This document shows, piece by piece, positions 61,992 through 64,000 of a stretch of DNA of 64,000 nt. Location of the stretch: positions 1 through 64,000 of the IMG/VR virus record IMGVR_UViG_3300024221_000006, one strand, 5' to 3'. The notes beneath the pieces were generated by a model. The model saw nothing but the letters and a program-made list of their open reading frames with translations, ran no database searches and was not told the origin of the DNA. The position numbers and the translations under genes are program-made. Source of the stretch: a virus. The stretch's first letter is position 1; each line of letters opens with the position of its first letter.

Positions 61992-64000
61992 TTACCTATA
62001 TGGACGAGCATCGAAATCGTATAATCTAGATGAACTAAAATCATTATATCCACTGAAGAATCTTCTTCTATTCCACCACCAGTTTCCGGAACCAAGGGAG
62101 TTTCTATAATTACTCAGCATCACTTTGTTGATACTATTTTTATTTGTTCCAACTGCTCTATATTTAGCGTAAACTTCTACATCGAAGCTAAATTCAGTTT
62201 TATAAGAATCTATGATGTCTAGCCCTATTTTCTTTGAATATGTTAAATTGGTAAATGCATTTCCATATATTCCAGCAACTCTACCTTTACCGGTTTCACT
62301 CTCTCCAAAATAATCTGTCATTCTATATTGGAATACCATATCAACTGACACTGCATTTTGACTTCCACCTTCAATTAATTTTTTACCATACTTGTTAGGT
62401 CCATCTACCGATAGACTAGTTTGGTTTATAGGTGAAAGGTATAAGAAAGAACCACATGAAAGACCACCTAATAAAAATTGATCATCTTCCGTAAATGAGT
62501 TTTTTAAAGACTTTTTACCAATTACATTACCTTGTTCATCTATTGGTCCAGATTCACCGTCACTTCTAAATGTAATTGTCAGCGGTTGATATGCTGTTTG
62601 AATTTTTCCATTCTTATCGTTAGATCTTTTAATAGCATATTTCGGCATCGATACAATTCCCGTTGAAACTATATCCTTTGTATTTAAACCTATGTCAGAC
62701 TGAAGTAGCGGGTGTGATTTATGAAGAAAAAGACCTGAATCATACTTAGCAGCCGTTATTTGAGAAACAGAAACTGTATCAGCTGAGTTCGGAAGAATAG
62801 CTTCAGGAACGTTCGGATCAGATTGGAATCCGTTTTCATCTTCATTCTGCACACCCTGTCCATTATTATTCCATGTTCCATTCCATATAAAATCACCAGC
62901 TCCGTTTAAATTACTAGGTAAATCTTGATGTGGTTGTATTTTAAAGTCTGTAAAATCTCTTAAATGAGTTCTATCAGAAATTGATCCAATTCCAGAATTC
63001 GTGACTGTTGCAAATGTTAATCCATATTCTGCGCTACTTACTCCTGTTAAGTTTGAATCCCTAGACAAGTCAGTATCAGGATCTATAATCGAATAAAGAT
63101 CAGCGTTATTAGCTATATTTCTAAATCTAGAATAAATAAACTGTCCATTTAATTGAGATGATTGGTCTGGCGCAACAGAAAAATGATTGTATGAATTTCC
63201 ATCACCTGTAAGATTTTGATAAACAACAGGGACTAAATCATACTGAGCCTCTGTCATATAATATGTATCATTTGCTATTTTAACATCAGGTGTTGTAGTT
63301 CCAGTTGGTTGTTTATTACCAGTTTCTAAATTAATAATACCTAGGCCATATTCTTGTTGTGATGAAGAAACATAAGCAGGTTGTTTAAGATTTCCATTAA
63401 TTCTTGCACATAATTCTAGATCAGATGCCTTAGTATTATGAAGTTCTACTCTATAATTTTTAGTAACAATATATCCTTTAGTTTCATCATCTGGTTTTTC
63501 ATCTACATAATATCCTGCGAATATTTTAGCAGTTGAATTATTTTTAACTAGCGTTACTTCACCTTCTTCGTCAATAATTTTAATTTGTAATTCTCCAACG
63601 GCACCTTCAACCTTAGCTTGTAGTCTTTCTAATTGATTCTGTAATTCCAATAATTTATCATATACGCTAATAGGATTCTGTTCTCCTGTTAAAAAACCAG
63701 ATGCTAGTGATTCTGCGGCATGGGCATAATAAGTATCTCCTGCCGTAAATCCACTATCAAGGTGTGTAAATAATCCTTGTGATTCTAAATCATCATTTAT
63801 TTCAACCTTAACATTATCTAAATCATTTTGGTTTACTAGGCTATTTGCTCCGTCTGTAGATATTTCTCCTTCAGGAAAAGGAATAGTAATAATATCTGAC
63901 CATTCTGACTCTACTGGGGTTTGTGGGAAACCTGCTTCAGAAACAGATTTAATCATCATTTCTATTTTTTCACCAGGCTGAATAGATAAATCTATTGAGT
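61992..64000 (-). CDS. Structural tail protein, partial at right edge (5' end outside)
   Basis: The reading frame is open to the window edge: codons upstream of the in-frame Met at 63959 read SIDLSIQPGEKIE, so that Met is internal and the true start lies outside. At least 669 residues. The visible beginning (IQPGEKIEMMIKSVSEAGFP, then SEWSDIITIPFP) matches the end of a fibronectin type III-like domain, as found in baseplate hub or tail-fibre proteins. A coiled-coil segment follows (LELQNQLERLQAKVEGA), then beta-rich sequence. The C-terminal residues are Arg/Tyr/Asp-rich (NWWWNRRRFF). Confidence 0.55.
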   Translation of the reverse strand, partial: SIDLSIQPGEKIEMMIKSVSEAGFPQTPVESEWSDIITIPFPEGEISTDGANSLVNQNDLDNVKVEINDDLESQGLFTHLDSGFTAGDTYYAHAAESLASGFLTGEQNPISVYDKLLELQNQLERLQAKVEGAVGELQIKIIDEEGEVTLVKNNSTAKIFAGYYVDEKPDDETKGYIVTKNYRVELHNTKASDLELCARINGNLKQPAYVSSSQQEYGLGIINLETGNKQPTGTTTPDVKIANDTYYMTEAQYDLVPVVYQNLTGDGNSYNHFSVAPDQSSQLNGQFIYSRFRNIANNADLYSIIDPDTDLSRDSNLTGVSSAEYGLTFATVTNSGIGSISDRTHLRDFTDFKIQPHQDLPSNLNGAGDFIWNGTWNNNGQGVQNEDENGFQSDPNVPEAILPNSADTVSVSQITAAKYDSGLFLHKSHPLLQSDIGLNTKDIVSTGIVSMPKYAIKRSNDKNGKIQTAYQPLTITFRSDGESGPIDEQGNVIGKKSLKNSFTEDDQFLLGGLSCGSFLYLSPINQTSLSVDGPNKYGKKLIEGGSQNAVSVDMVFQYRMTDYFGESETGKGRVAGIYGNAFTNLTYSKKIGLDIIDSYKTEFSFDVEVYAKYRAVGTNKNSINKVMLSNYRNSLGSGNWWWNRRRFFSGYNDFSSSRLYDFDARPYR

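Noticed and set aside
61992-63959. Start codon at 63959 as the true start of the last gene
   Set aside because: The frame is open upstream to the window edge and the upstream codons continue a fibronectin-like domain, so the Met is internal.
1-64000. Integrase, insertion sequences, CRISPR arrays
   Set aside because: None seen on either strand; no terminal inverted repeats with transposase-like genes, no regularly spaced repeats.

Overview
The window is part of the genome of a lytic, T4-related contractile-tailed phage. All of its genes are on the minus strand, and it is AT-rich (about two thirds A+T by eye). The evidence is a near-complete set of T4-type core genes: portal gp20, prohead protease gp21, gp4, late sigma factor gp55, tail protein gp15, gp46/gp47, helicase gp41, primase gp61, UvsX, UvsY, UvsW, gp32, the sliding clamp and DNA polymerase. 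Most start codons lack a Shine-Dalgarno sequence and sit behind A/T-rich leaders. Together with a spanin-like membrane protein, this hints at a Bacteroidetes (flavobacterial) host, but host assignment is inference. There are no tRNAs, insertion sequences, integrase genes or CRISPR arrays. Genes are tightly packed, many with overlapping stop and start codons, and no stretch over 300 bases lacks a gene.

Layout, left to right (transcription runs right to left). 1-5 kb: head assembly and late transcription (protease-scaffold fusion, core protein, portal, gp2-like, gp4, gp55). 5-8 kb: late genes (coiled-coil protein, gp15-like tail completion protein, an AAA+ ATPase that appears targeted to the capsid). 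8-24 kb: replication, recombination and nucleotide metabolism (gp46/47, gp33-like, gp41, UvsX, a DNA polymerase split into two distant genes around the clamp and nrdA/nrdB, dUTPase, an alpha-glucosyltransferase-like enzyme). 24-27.5 kb: a putative nuclease, sugar-nucleotide genes and a methylglyoxal synthase. 27.5-41 kb: large proteins of unknown function and two ligase-like enzymes. 41-46 kb: UvsW, UvsY, primase, gp32 and a RuvC-like nuclease. 46-64 kb: tail, baseplate and fibre genes, including two collagen-like collar-domain fibres, one ending in a Hint (intein-like) domain.

The most unusual feature is in the 27-47 kb region and in the ATPase gene at 6.8-8.1 kb. Several otherwise unrelated proteins begin with a short peptide like the capsid-targeting sequence of T4 internal proteins (K-x-F-x-x-[FY]-[IL]-x-E). 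The large ones also carry repeated internal ES-x-[VIL]-[NT]-E-[AKDG] linkers that resemble sites cut by the gp21 prohead protease. My reading is that they are packaged polyproteins, cut into several small internal proteins (and two ligase-like enzymes and an AAA+ ATPase) inside the prohead and injected with the DNA. Supporting this, a recurring AGATATATA element, probably the promoter of the gp55/gp33 system, lies 23-34 bases before structural genes and before several of these genes, and before none of the core replication genes in its canonical form and spacing.
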